Source of the DNA: Diphasiastrum complanatum
Lineage: Eukaryota > Streptophyta > Lycopodiopsida > Lycopodiales > Lycopodiaceae
Reading direction: 5' to 3'
Assembly (NCBI GenBank): GCA_029204225.1
Contig: CM055102.1
Span: 43,030,744-43,094,743 of the forward strand
DNA: 64,000 bases
Shown here: in pieces, positions 1-9,809 of the stretch
Numbering within the stretch: position 1 is the first letter of the stretch
How the letters are laid out: every line of letters begins with the position of its first letter
The notes under the pieces: generated by a model
What the model saw: the letters and a program-made list of their open reading frames with translations, nothing else
The model's database searches: none
Told to the model about the DNA's origin: nothing
Made by a program: the position numbers and the translations under genes

Positions 1-492
1 AAATCAAAGATTTTCAATCCCTTTGTTCTCCTTGCTTATAGATCCAAAGATAGCAGTGTTATAGCTCTTATAGAGGATAGGGATAGGTCCAAATCCGAGT
101 GAACAACATTCTGATTTGATTCAATCTTGCTTGTTTTGAATCCAGTGTTTTGATCATCCTACACAAGAAACTGAAGATCAAGACTGAGTTTGAAGTAATG
201 AACACCCTTTGAGCCTTTTGACAGTCAATTGTGTTTTCTTTTGAAGCACTTCACACATGCCAAAAGTAGGATTCAAACTAGCCAAAGTGTCGAAATCCAC
301 TTTGTGTGTCTAATCTAGATAACTTGTCTTGTGGAATATTTGAGATTCATCTCAAATACAGTTGCAAGTGTTTCACACAGGAAGGTAGTACATCCTTGAA
401 AATACCTATAGTGAAAGAAAGCATCAACTTTAAGTCTTATTGGAACAAGCTCAAATATATTGCAGTCCAATAACTAAGAAGTCTTCATTAAA

Positions 493-1061
493 ATGGCATC
501 TCAAGGAGGATATCTTCTAGAAGCCAGTGAAAGACTAAACACTTTTAATTACTCAGTTTGGAAGTTTAGAATGGAGTCTATTTTAATACTCCAGGATGTT
601 ATGGATATTGTGCTTGGTGTTGAGGAGGAGCCTTAAGCACAGACTGAAATTCTTAAGTATAAGAAAAGAGCTAGAATGGCTCTACATTTCCTTAAGATGA
701 ATGTATCTAATGAAATTCTGAGAGAGATAGGATCTAGCACTACAGCCAAGAGCTTGGGATGCCACTACAGTCCATCTATGAAGCAAGAATACTTCTAGAA
801 TACGCACACTCTTAGAATCAGATTTTCCAAAGTTTCCAAAGAAGTGAAGAGAGTGCATCTAACTATGTTTCTGAGAGTTAAAAGATTCACATAGAGAGCT
901 TTCCTGTGTTGGTGTTACTATTAACCAAGATGAGCTAGTTCAAGTCATACTGAATGGCTTGAGAGATTGACTATGATCATCTTGGTCATCAAGCATAGAG
1001 CCAATCTTGGAGTTATACCAAGATCCATGTTCAAATCAATATAGATTATTTTTAGGAGGAG
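493..1061 (+). pseudogene. Copia gag start fused to pol end by internal deletion
   Basis: The ATG at 493 opens a frame starting MASQGGYLLEASERL, followed by an N-terminal gag segment with the family features SVWKFRMES, ILILQDVMDIVLG and ARMALHFLKMNVSNEIL. An in-frame TAA lies after VEEEP, and frameshifts follow the REIGSSTTAK region. Gag similarity runs to about 965 (QVILNGLRD) and passes straight into the pol C-terminus (LGVIPRSMFKSI, stop near 1040). Normal copia pol would span more than 3 kb between these points. The same gag start recurs in elements E, F, A1, A2 and C of this window. It cannot encode a functional protein. Confidence 0.8.
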
Positions 1062-1855
1062 TGTAAAATTTGAAAAAACTAATCATATTGATTTCTTGCT
1101 TGCTACAAATGTTGAGCCATGCAAGTATGTAGCTCATAATGCAGAATGCCAAGTTTGGCCTACATAGAACTCGAGCTACATGGTTATATAATATCTAGAT
1201 TGAAAGAATACAACTTGCATATAGTTTGTAGAATAGAATTAGCAAAGTCATGCTTGTAAAAACTCGTGGCTATTCACATGCATTAATTGTAAGTGATCCA
1301 TAGTGACATGCAAGGCATGCACAAAGTGTAATGGACACATGCATGATGATTTTGTACTTTGTTAGTTAGAACTAGCACACCTTGTAAAAAGTTGGGTAGA
1401 ATTACATGCATGGCAAGTGACAATGTCACATAGACTCTAGATGTCACTATAGATGTCATTTTGTAATGAATGGATGTGGTTCCACCCTCAAGCTACCTCA
1501 AACTACATAAATATGTTGTAGCTCTCCTCACAATCAATGATGAAGAACCAAAGTTTTGTAGCTATCTCATGCCATTTTGGATCTAAACTATTTTGCTGTT
1601 ATCTCTCTATCTTTCTCTCTCTACTTGTGTTGAAGCTAATGCCTTATACACTGATATCTTGTACTTTTGCTAATTATAAACTCATTGCTATCATATTCAG
1701 TTACTTAGCATGCTAGATTGTGGTTAAGCCATTTCTTCTGAACTAGATCTTGCTAATCAATCTAGAATCAGGTTAATGTGCTAATCACAAAGCTTAATTT
1801 GATCCATCATACTTGTGGACATTCCCCACACGTGTGAAATCTGGAAATTTTGTCA
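1062..1855 (+). repeat. 3' LTR of copia X
   Basis: This 794-bp LTR starts TGTAAAATTTG right after the polypurine tract and ends TTTTGTCA. Near its 3' end it carries the palindrome CACACGTGTG (1827-1836), shared with other copia LTRs here. The flanking AATAC (1856-1860) would be the target duplication, but its partner is outside the window. Confidence 0.7.
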
Positions 1856-1945
1856 AATACCAAGCTGTAGAAGCTGTAAGCAAGGATCAAAAGAATTGTA
1901 GTAAATAGATCCTTTGGATCAGGGGATCTGTCAACAGAGGAAAAT
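1856..1945 (+). repeat. Fragment of gag-only gypsy LTR (3' end)
   Basis: About 90 bp closely match the last part of the LTR at 8620-9793: AATACCAAG, AAGCTGTAAGCAAGGATC and the terminal GATCTGTCAACA. It is the remnant of an older gypsy LTR into which copia X inserted. The rest would lie left of the window. Confidence 0.75.
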
Positions 1946-2469
1946 AAGGTTACATGTTGTTCCTTTCATGACTTTTTGTGAGAAAGTATAGTGAGAGAGA
2001 ATCAAAGAAAGAGACCACCTTAACTAGGTGCCAAACCCTTAAAACATCAAAGAAAAATCATAAAAAATCACTAATTTGGCAATTTGTCTGAAAAAAAGCG
2101 CCAAGAAACACCTACCAAGCCAAATTTCTCTAACACCACACTCCCTCGATGACCTAGCAGTACCTTCTACCACAACAAAACTTATTATAGCTTGGGCAAA
2201 GGTTAGTTCCTAGCCATTATTTTGAAATTGCCAAAAAAATCCAAAAATCCTTTGTTAAAAAAGTCAAAAATTTCAAAGTTGTTCAAAATCCTCCAAACAA
2301 CTCTCGCCCAACTGCATAATGCCCATCAGGAAATTAATTGAAATTGATGAAAGTTAGTCAGATGTGTATGAGCCTTGGTGAAGATTTTAGACACCAAAAA
2401 AATCCATAAACAGAACAAAAGAAAAAAAAAAATTCTTGCCAACCTCAAGTTTGGAAAAAGTAGTTGCTA
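1946..2469. other. AT-rich spacer without recognised gene
   Basis: Low-complexity A-rich sequence with runs of CCAAAAA and no usable reading frame. No RNA gene or transposon end recognised. Confidence 0.5.
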
Positions 2470-2873
2470 AAGCTCCTCTTCACAAAGAGGGAGTCCCTTA
2501 AAAAGCAAGAGAGCTCCTTAGGTGGCATCATAGTGGAATTCCCACATTTCACAATTTACAAGTGGAATAATGCTCTCCACTAGAGGTCACCATTAAAAGG
2601 TGGCTCTCTCTACTTTCTTTAAGAGAGTCTACTTGCATTTATTACATTTGCTTAGAAATACTAGTTCCTACATGGTCATTCCATCTTCCAAGATTCACCA
2701 TGAGGCTTACACAGTTCTTACTTGTCATTACTAACTAGTATTCCTCAGCTCTCATACTCGGCTCTCAGTCTTCATTAGTCTCGTCTTAGCAGACCCTCCT
2801 CAGTCGAACGTGAGAGGTGCTCTTTAGTTGCTCTGTCCAAGTATGTTGGGGATTCGTCCAGAATCAACCAACA
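2470..2873 (-). repeat. Truncated LTR of gag-only gypsy copy 3
   Basis: The reverse complement matches the first ~400 bp of the LTRs at 8620 and 32,875. Shared blocks include the region of CTCTCACCTTA, AAATGTAATAAATGCAAGTA and GAGCCACCTTTT. Confidence 0.8.
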
Positions 2874-3760
2874 TCATCCCACGTCTAATGTGTTGTAGGA
2901 CCCACTACAACTCATATTGGACGATGTCACTCCGCTTTGTATTGGCATCTTTGATCGTCACTTGGAAAAGCGTAGATCGTCGTTTGCTTACATAAAACCA
3001 AGTGCTTATTGTCGCCAGTCTTTATCACAAAAACTGATTTTCACGAATTGCCACAGTTTAACCAGAATGTCTTATTGCTGCAATCGGTTAACATTCTCAA
3101 AATTGGAGAGCTCTCAGCAGCTTCACAACTTGCATGCTCGAGTGCTTTCCATGTGTCTCTTTGTTTTGTCACTTGTATCTACCATTGACGGTTTCATCTT
3201 TGGTTTCCTGGCAGATTCTATCTTCTAGGAGGTCTGTATCCTTCATTTGCTTCTGGGTGTTTCCGCAGTTCTTCTCTCAGTTGAAATTTCAGTCTCAAGG
3301 AAAACCTTCGATCTACAGGTTGCACAAACTTTGATTATTAGTCTCAAGGAGATGGACTCATCAAAAATTGGTGGTAGGAACAGTTTTGGATGGACGGTTT
3401 GGTAACGATAAGGAGACATGATGAAGGCTTGGTGGTAGGTGAAGGGACTGATAGTTCTACAGTTGCAGCCTTGGTCCCTTGCAATGTCGAGCTTTGACCA
3501 CCACTTGTTGGGTGAGGAGCTTGCTTTATTTGCAGGTTCACGGTTGTCTTCATCTTTCATTTTATGTAGCTCTTTCTTTTGATCCGTTACTTTTGGATCT
3601 CTCATAAGAGGGGATTCAACTACCATTACTCCAGAGAGTTTCTTTTGATCAAAATTGATCTGAATCATCTGTTTCTTAAGTTTTTTACTTTTCTCCTCAG
3701 CTTCTTTTCTTAATTTCTAATGTCTTCTAGCTGCTTTGCCTGCTTTTAAAACCATAACGG
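2874..3760 (-). pseudogene. Conserved second coding remnant of gag-only gypsy family
   Basis: The minus-strand frame at 3243-3668 encodes IQINFDQKKLSGVMVVESPL, then TDQKKELHKMKDED and SSSPNKWWSKLDIARDQGCN. The same protein blocks occur in the gypsy copy at 31,999-32,396. Upstream on the minus strand (to about 3750) the region of AKQLEDIRN and EEKSKKLKK matches the Lys/Glu-rich stretch of that copy. The charged, heptad-like composition suggests a coiled coil. No reverse transcriptase, integrase or protease motif is visible. The function is unknown, and the frame is broken by stops and frameshifts on both sides. Confidence 0.6.
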
Positions 3761-3789
3761 ATGCAACCACGTACTCTAAACTATCTTTG

Positions 3790-3990
3790 AGCAACTAAGA
3801 GATGTACTCTCCCCCATTGTCGGACCTCAATGTTGTAATTTTCTTACTAGTTTCCACCTATGCACGCTCCTTAAATTGTTGAAAGATTTTGAAAGCCTCC
3901 AATTTCTACTTAATAAAAAAACATATGTTTTTCTAGAATATCCATCATGATTTGAAATTATCCATTCATCAACAGGGCGCCCTCATATAG
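3790..3990 (-). pseudogene. Copia integrase fragment
   Basis: The minus strand carries the integrase segment around the second catalytic Asp and Glu. The LRSDNGGEYIS-type block is visible in the reverse complement of ATGTACTCTCCCCCATTGTC. The region is nearly collinear with 56,205-56,340 of copia fragment G, including a match to the AAAGATTTTGAAAGCCT block. It is short and broken, with no independent function. Confidence 0.65.
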
Positions 3991-4830
3991 GCTTTACATA
4001 TCAAAGATAATTCCTACAGAGAAAGATCCAAGATTTTCTTGCTATAACCTTAGCAGTCATGAAGAGGATGATATCTTGGACATTTCTCAAGCTTTTCTTG
4101 AGCTTCCACTTGTAGTTATCTTTTCCAATGAGGTCGCCCTACCTCTAGTGCTCTGATCCCATTTACAGCTTCTCCAATTGATTCAGTATTGACTGCAAAC
4201 AAGTCGCTTTTTGCTCAAAATCGTCAACACCCCTTGAAACCGAAAATTTCCCAAAATTCCTTAATTCTCCACCCAATCGATCCCTATAAATTGATATGGC
4301 TCTCAATCACTGACCTTTGAAAATCCTTTCAAGCCCGTTGCATCAAATGACTGTCCACACATGTGAATTATGAGGACCACCATTGATGATTTTCACAAGA
4401 CCACCAAAACTGCAAGTTTCTCCGGAATTCTTCCTAGAAATTTCCTTACGACGATCATTCTGATCTTCTCCGAGCTCCAATCGAAGGAAATTTGATGTCT
4501 CTTGCCATCCGAACTGTTGATATCCCATATGGAGTCCTCTCTCCTGAGACGCCTCTTAGTGCCATTTTTTTTTATTTCTCGGTGACAGTCCCGCTATCTC
4601 GTAGCTCCACCGAACTATACATACCTGCAACACCCTAACCGCTCTGATACCGTGTTAAAATTCTATTAGGATCTAGTGCAGTATGTAGATCACATCAATC
4701 AATCACCATAGCCACTATTCACAAGCTCTCAAGATGGCACAACAAAAAGTTAATAGATTACAAAGATAAAATTATACATATAGCAACTTGGGCTAAAATA
4801 TTGACAAACTAAGACTACTACCAAATTCTT
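3991..4830 (-). mobile_element. Copia 5' end (LTR end, primer site, leader, decayed gag)
   Basis: Read on the minus strand, an LTR ending TTTTAACA is followed at once by CGGTATCAGAGCGG (4639-4652), a one-base variant of the plant copia primer-binding site TGGTATCAGAGC. About 80 bp further on is a start codon context (GGCACTAAGAGGCGTCTC) and a broken frame (4343-4528) without a recognised domain. The LTR part covers 4653 to about 4830; its outer end is not certain. It lies next to the integrase fragment at 3790-3990 in the same orientation, so both may be one internally deleted element. Confidence 0.55.
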
Positions 4831-5510
4831 GTACGAGAATATTATCGTGTGCTTTGGATTTCTAATTAGGATAGTCAGGGATTGTGGGAGCCACTTTTTC
4901 AATGATACCATCAAGGTTTTATTAGATGAGTTTTTCATGATCCATATATTCAATACACTCTATAATCCTTGTGATAATGGACAGGCTAAATCCTCCAACA
5001 GATCATGTGTAGCATCATCACAAAAACAATTGAAGCTAATATATCCAATTGGGAGATAAGTCAAAAGCTGCTCTTATGGGCATTCAAGAAAACATACAAG
5101 GGTAACACCGATCAAATGCCATTCCAGCTGGCTTATGGTCATGATGTTGTAATGCCAGTAGAATCTTTGATACCACCATTGAGAGTTGTCATCACACAGT
5201 GCCTGATGATTTCCAATCTCTACAATTAGTTTATGTGAGAGGCGCCTATTAGTTGTGCATGCACTCGTTTTTGAAAAAGCATGTTGCAAAGCATGGCCCA
5301 TGATCGTAATTGCACAAGAAAGATCTTTGAGCCGAAGATCTACTCCTCATGTACAAAATCATGGCAATCACGAGAAAACTGAAGTTTGTAGGTGAAGGTC
5401 TGTACCCACATCAAGGAGATCCTCAACCATGGAGCTGTGACACTTCAATAGTTGGATGGGACTCCGTTTAGATACTCAATGGAAGCCAATTATGTAAGTA
5501 CAAAAGAAGG
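4829..5510 (+). pseudogene. Ty3/gypsy integrase C-terminal remnant
   Basis: Two overlapping frames join to a gypsy integrase: IVRDCGSHFFNDTIKVLL (the second catalytic Asp block, usually IVSDRGSHF), FFMIHIFNTLYNPCDNGQAK (usually H..STPYHPQ.NGQAE, so the catalytic Glu is replaced by Lys), then NWEISQKLLLWAFKKTYK, TPFQLAYG-like MPFQLAYGHDVVMPVES, and finally LDGTPFRYSMEANYV. At least one frameshift (about 5010-5050) and later stops are present. This is a different gypsy lineage from the gag-only family, because it carries pol sequence. No matching LTR was identified nearby. Confidence 0.8.
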
Positions 5511-6720
5511 CTAATGACTTGTGGATGGTGCAAAATTAGCATTCTAAGCTTCCACAAGTGGTAAATGTAGCAAGATTTGAACATAATGTAACACTTATAA
5601 GCAATAAAAGGAACCAAAAGGTGCAAGACATCATCAGAAGATAAAGTTGAACCCGATAAGGCAAAATAAAAGGAAAACCATTGCAGATGATGTAATGCCC
5701 AACAACCCATCATAAGAACCCTTGTAGAGTTCACCATAATCTTTTCTCACCCATATGGACCTCTGGTAAGCTCGATGAAAGTTACTTGTGGAGGAACAAT
5801 AAAACAATAGACCTTGCGAGAGTTCAACCAGAGGGAAATTATAGAACCCTTGTAGGACTCCTAAAACACCAAACCAACCTCATAAGCAGCATAAATGGAG
5901 TCAAAATAGTCGAACTGACTTGCCTATAGGGTTGGGTTATAGAAAAATATTTTTAGAAAAAGGTTGTACAAGAGTTCCTCCCCTACGAAGATTGGACCCT
6001 CGCCAAGTCTTCAGAACCCTCACAGGCTATCAAGATTAGCTTATGAACCTTGCCAACTTCTATGGAACCTTATAATATCATAAAAGGCTCCAAGAATGTT
6101 TGGTAGTGAATTGGGCCTTGGAAAATGCACTTTGTCTAATAAGGCCTCTAATTCTCCATTATGACAATAGGCAATTTGACTCATTTTACACTTTCCTAGC
6201 AAAGCTCTTGCCAAATTTTTAACTTTCTCCAAATGCTTTGAAAACTTGCACTTTTCAGCTTTCAATCGCTTTGCATTCAACTTCATTTCCCTCTGTTTCA
6301 CCCTGCTAATCTAGAAATTACCCATTCCACCTATATCACCCCCCTCTCCTAGTTATCCCTTGTTTCAAGCCTCCCTAGACCAAAAATTGTCAATCCATGT
6401 TTCTCTCCATCATCCATCATCATGGCCTCTATCATCAACCCAAACAACACTCCTTCTAGCCCTCTAACAAGTTTGATACCACTCAAATTGCCTGCCACAC
6501 CATTCTTGTTGTTGCCCACATCTTGGACCTTCTGATTGATATCCAAATCACCCTTTGGATCCAAACGGCCCAACCCCTCTTGCAAGGAATGGGAATCTAT
6601 TTCCCTATCTTTTTACTTGTGCCTTGAATCTAGAATTTGTCATCTAGGCCTTCGGAACTTGGGATGAGGTAAATCTAGATTCTACATCATCCTATACCAA
6701 GGTACCACACACTGAGTACA
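5511..6720. other. Non-coding, probably degraded retroelement sequence
   Basis: No frame with recognisable domains. From 5700 to 6060 there are loosely repeated phrases around AGAACCCTTGTAG and AACCCTCACAGG, possibly the 3' untranslated region of the gypsy remnant just upstream. 6300-6600 is pyrimidine-rich without clear structure. Confidence 0.4.
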
Positions 6721-7461
6721 TGTGAATCTAGAATTTTCTAGCTACCATCGGAATTGTATCTAGTGATAGACCAAGCCATCTTATCACCAAGCCCCTGTCG
6801 ACATTGTGTGAAAATTGTCAACATTTCCAAGCTAGTTTGAGGCCTAAATTGGCCATTTTTGTACATAGTTTTGGATCTAACCTTACACATGTGTGAAATA
6901 GGCCTAGATACTTTTATTTTAGTATATATTTTATGTTGAAGAAGTCTCAAACTTTAGGACCTTCAAAATGACACCAAAAATCATGTTATTTGGACATATA
7001 GGCCAAAATTGGCTATTTTAGGCTACTGGTGTCCTAAAATTGGGTCCTAAGTTCTAGAGAGAGGAGAGAGAGTCATCTCTCTCACCTATACTAGGCTGAA
7101 ATTCGTGGAGAATGGTTGGAGAAAATTATTGTATTTTTGAGAGAGATCAATAGATCATTGCCACAGTTTCTTCCTCCATTGAGAGCATTGCTTTGTGTAT
7201 TGTCTTCAAGCTTTTGTGTATGATTTTAAGAGGTTTTCAAAAGTGGTAGACTGCTGTTGGGAGCCTTGTTTGCTGCTATTTTTGGCTGCCATTAGTACCT
7301 ATTATTAGTTTCTTTTGTCTCTTGAATGCTTTGTCAAGTTCATGTGTATCAAAGGTAGCATTAGGATGCTTTGCCATTTCTAGCTTTTGTAGCTTGTTGT
7401 GCAAAGATCTTAGCCAAGTATTTTAGGAGTTTGGATCCATTCAAGATCCACCTTTTTCACA
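6721..7461 (+). repeat. Orphan copia 5' LTR (H)
   Basis: The right end is well defined: CTTTTTCACA is followed by the primer site at 7462. The left end is inferred at TGTGAATCTAG (6721), giving about 741 bp. It contains ACACATGTGTGAAAT (about 6885), a one-base variant of the palindrome found in other copia LTRs of the window. No gag or pol follows; a gypsy element interrupts the internal region at 8620. Confidence 0.55.
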
Positions 7462-7473
7462 TGGTATCAGAGC
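7462..7473 (+). other. Copia primer-binding site (initiator tRNA-Met type)
   Basis: TGGTATCAGAGC directly follows the LTR terminal CA. In plant copia elements this sequence pairs with the 3' end of initiator methionine tRNA to prime minus-strand DNA synthesis. Confidence 0.85.
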
Positions 7474-8619
7474 TAGTTGGCTGCTATTTTTAGTAAGGTT
7501 TCCATTTATGGTGATATTTGGATGTTTGATCAAGTTCTAGCATGATTATGCATTGCATTGTTGATCAAATCTTACTAACCTTTGTTTTGTGAGTTGAATT
7601 TGTGGATCAAAAGCATATTTCAGGTCTACTGAAGATCAGAGGCTGAGAAGAAGCTATTTTGGATCAGATCATAACACCTAATTATTTGTTGATTGTGTGA
7701 GGCTTGTGCATATTCAATACTAACAATGTTCTGTTCAATGTATTGTTGACAATCTCCACTTTTGTGGATGAACACTCTCCTTTGTGGATGAACACTCTCC
7801 TTAAGTGGGTGAACCTTCTCCTTAAGTGGATGACAAATACTCTTTGAGTGATTTTGTATTTCTCCAGAAGGCTGAGGAAGGGGTGAACAGATTGTCAACA
7901 ATATTTTGCATAAATTTTGGTGTACTTTGTTGAGCATGTAAGTAGCTGTCCTTATGTAATTTGATTGGAGCATTTGCTGGAAGGTTTTAACCATTATGCA
8001 AATCTGTTTTCAGGTTCTTAACAGGTTGAGGAACATTCTCATGTGAAGTGATCTTAGATCTACATCTAAACACCAAGATTTGACAAGCTAGTGAAGCTAG
8101 TCTTGTGATTCACTAAGTGTGCTCTTTCATTCATCTCTAAAGCTTGTATTTATCATTTTTCGGAGTTTATAAACCTTTAGAAGTGTGGTTTACATGTGGT
8201 TTTACAGGTTGAATCAATATCTTAGTGTGTTGATCTATGTTGATCAAGTTTGTTCAATTCTAGGTATTCTTGGCAGTCTAGTCTTTGTATTTTCTAAGAA
8301 TGCAAGTAACTCTTCACACCATAACTTGATTTGGTCACTTGGTGAAAAGTTTGAGAGCTTAATCAAGAGTGTGTTCAGGTTGGTTTGAGTTTTAATCCAT
8401 TCTTAGTGTATGCAAAGTGTTGCATGTGTTTCAGTTAAAATTCCAAGGGATCTAGGTTCAAAATATATGAAGGACCAGTGCCATTGAGAGAGAGTAGTTT
8501 GCATTTTATTTGTGTAGTTACCTTGTATTTTTTTCCCTTGTGTACGTCATTTTTGTTTTTGAGATGTGGTGATGTGAGGGTAGATTGGAGAGGAAAATGT
8601 GAGGGTAGATTGGAGAGGA
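7474..8619 (+). other. Leader of copia H with short tandem repeats
   Basis: No gag start was found. 7761-7780 and 7781-7800 are identical 20-bp units (TTTGTGGATGAACACTCTCC), followed by two diverged units (7801-7842). A second direct repeat, ATGTGAGGGTAGATTGGAGA plus GGA, occurs at 8572-8594 and again at 8597-8619, the second copy ending exactly where the gypsy LTR begins. The purine-rich end could alternatively be an old polypurine tract. Confidence 0.6.
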
Positions 8620-9793
8620 TGTTGGCTGATTCTGACGAATCCCCAAGATACTGGGACAGAGCAACTCAAGAGCACCTCTCACCTTAAACTGAGGAGGTCT
8701 ATGAGAAGATGAGACTAATGAAGACTGAAAGTCGAGTATGAGAGCCGAGGAATACTAGTTAGTAATGACAAGTAAGAACTGGTGTAAGCCTCATGGTGAA
8801 TCCCGGAAGATGGAATGACCATGTAGGAACTAGTATTTCTAAGCAAATGTAATAAATGCAAGTAGACCCTTCTTAAAGAAAGTAGAGTGAGCCACCTTTT
8901 GATGGTGACCTCTAATGGAGAGCATTATTCCACTTGTAAATTGTGAAATGTGAAAATTCCACTAGGATGCCACCTAAGGTGCTCTCTTGCTTATTTAAGG
9001 GACTCCCTCTTTGTGAAGAGGAGCTTTTTGTGAATTGTATCAAATCCATGCTGAAATGAGAAGAGCCTTCACAAGTTTGGTGACTCCATGGAGCTCCTTG
9101 ATCATTCTTGTTTATTGAGTGATGCATTTATGATGTTGTCCTTCCCTCCTTTTGTGTGTGGTTGTGCATTGTAGAGTGGATTAGATTTGCTGCTTTCATA
9201 GAGTGGATTAGCTTCTTTTCTTGTTTGTGGATTAATGTAGAAACCAACATTCAGGTAAACTAAATAGGCCAGATTTGTGGTATAGTTCTTGCATATCTCT
9301 TTACAATCTAGTTCTTGATGTTCTTGGGACGTCCAAGAATCAATAAACTGGTTGGTTTCTTGATTCTTGGACTTCTAACATGCTGTAGATTAGTTCTTGA
9401 TTCTTGTTTTGTCAATTTATGCAAGTGTAGCTCAGTTTAGTAATGCTTAGGCTTTAATTTAGTACATTTTTAGGAGTAGATAGCTGTAGAATCTGCTAAA
9501 TGTTCATTTGGGCTGCACTCTGATCTGTGAATGAGCGTTCATGGCTTGCATCTTGTTAAGAATGTAAGTGCATTCAAGAGAGTTCGTCTCTGAGTAGTCC
9601 TTTGACAAGCAGGACAAAAATATACTACAATGACAATATGTTCCTTCTGTCTGCTTTGGCATTGTAATCAAGAGCACACATAATGAATGTCCTGAAGCCT
9701 GATAACAGGCAGAATACCAAGCCTTAGAAGCTGTAAGCAAGGATCAAAAGAATCGTAGTAAGCAGATCCTCTGGATCAGGGGATCTGTCAACA
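8620..9793 (+). repeat. 5' LTR of gag-only gypsy copy 1
   Basis: 1174 bp, starting TGTTGGCTGATTCTGACG and ending GATCTGTCAACA. The first ~800 bp align with the LTRs of copy 2 (26,969 and 32,875). After about 9415 the sequences diverge and the 3' ends differ. The block shared with all copies includes AAGGTGCTCTCTTGCTTATT and TTCTTGATTCTTGGACTTCT. Confidence 0.8.
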
Positions 9794-9795
9794 CT

Positions 9796-9809
9796 TGGCA
9801 CCGTTGCCC
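9796..9809 (+). other. Gypsy-type primer-binding site of copy 1
   Basis: TGGCACCGTTGCCC lies 2 bp after the LTR end. This resembles the TTGGCGCCGTTGCC site common in plant gypsy elements. Copy 2 has TGGCGCCCATTGCC, so the two copies differ at several positions in a normally conserved site. Confidence 0.7.

Larger units (their letters stand above)
1..1855 (+). mobile_element. Copia deletion derivative X (left end outside window)
   Basis: The segment has a leader (1-492), the start of a copia gag, then an abrupt jump to the last codons of pol, a purine-rich tract (TTTTTAGGAGGAG, ending at 1061) and an LTR. Protease, integrase, reverse transcriptase and RNase H are missing, so this is an internally deleted, non-autonomous copy. 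The 5' LTR and primer-binding site must lie to the left of the window. The 3' LTR end abuts a fragment of an unrelated gypsy LTR, so X inserted into that older LTR. Confidence 0.8.
2470..3760 (-). mobile_element. 3' fragment of gag-only gypsy element, copy 3
   Basis: On the minus strand this holds the last ~0.9 kb of internal sequence and the first ~400 bp of the 3' LTR of the family seen intact at 26,969-33,939. The LTR boundary is at 2873 (minus TGTTGG...), preceded on the minus strand by ATTAGACGTGGGATGA, the counterpart of ATTAGGGGTGGGATAA before 32,875. The LTR is truncated at about 2470. The left part of the element is replaced at about 3760 by copia sequence. Confidence 0.8.
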
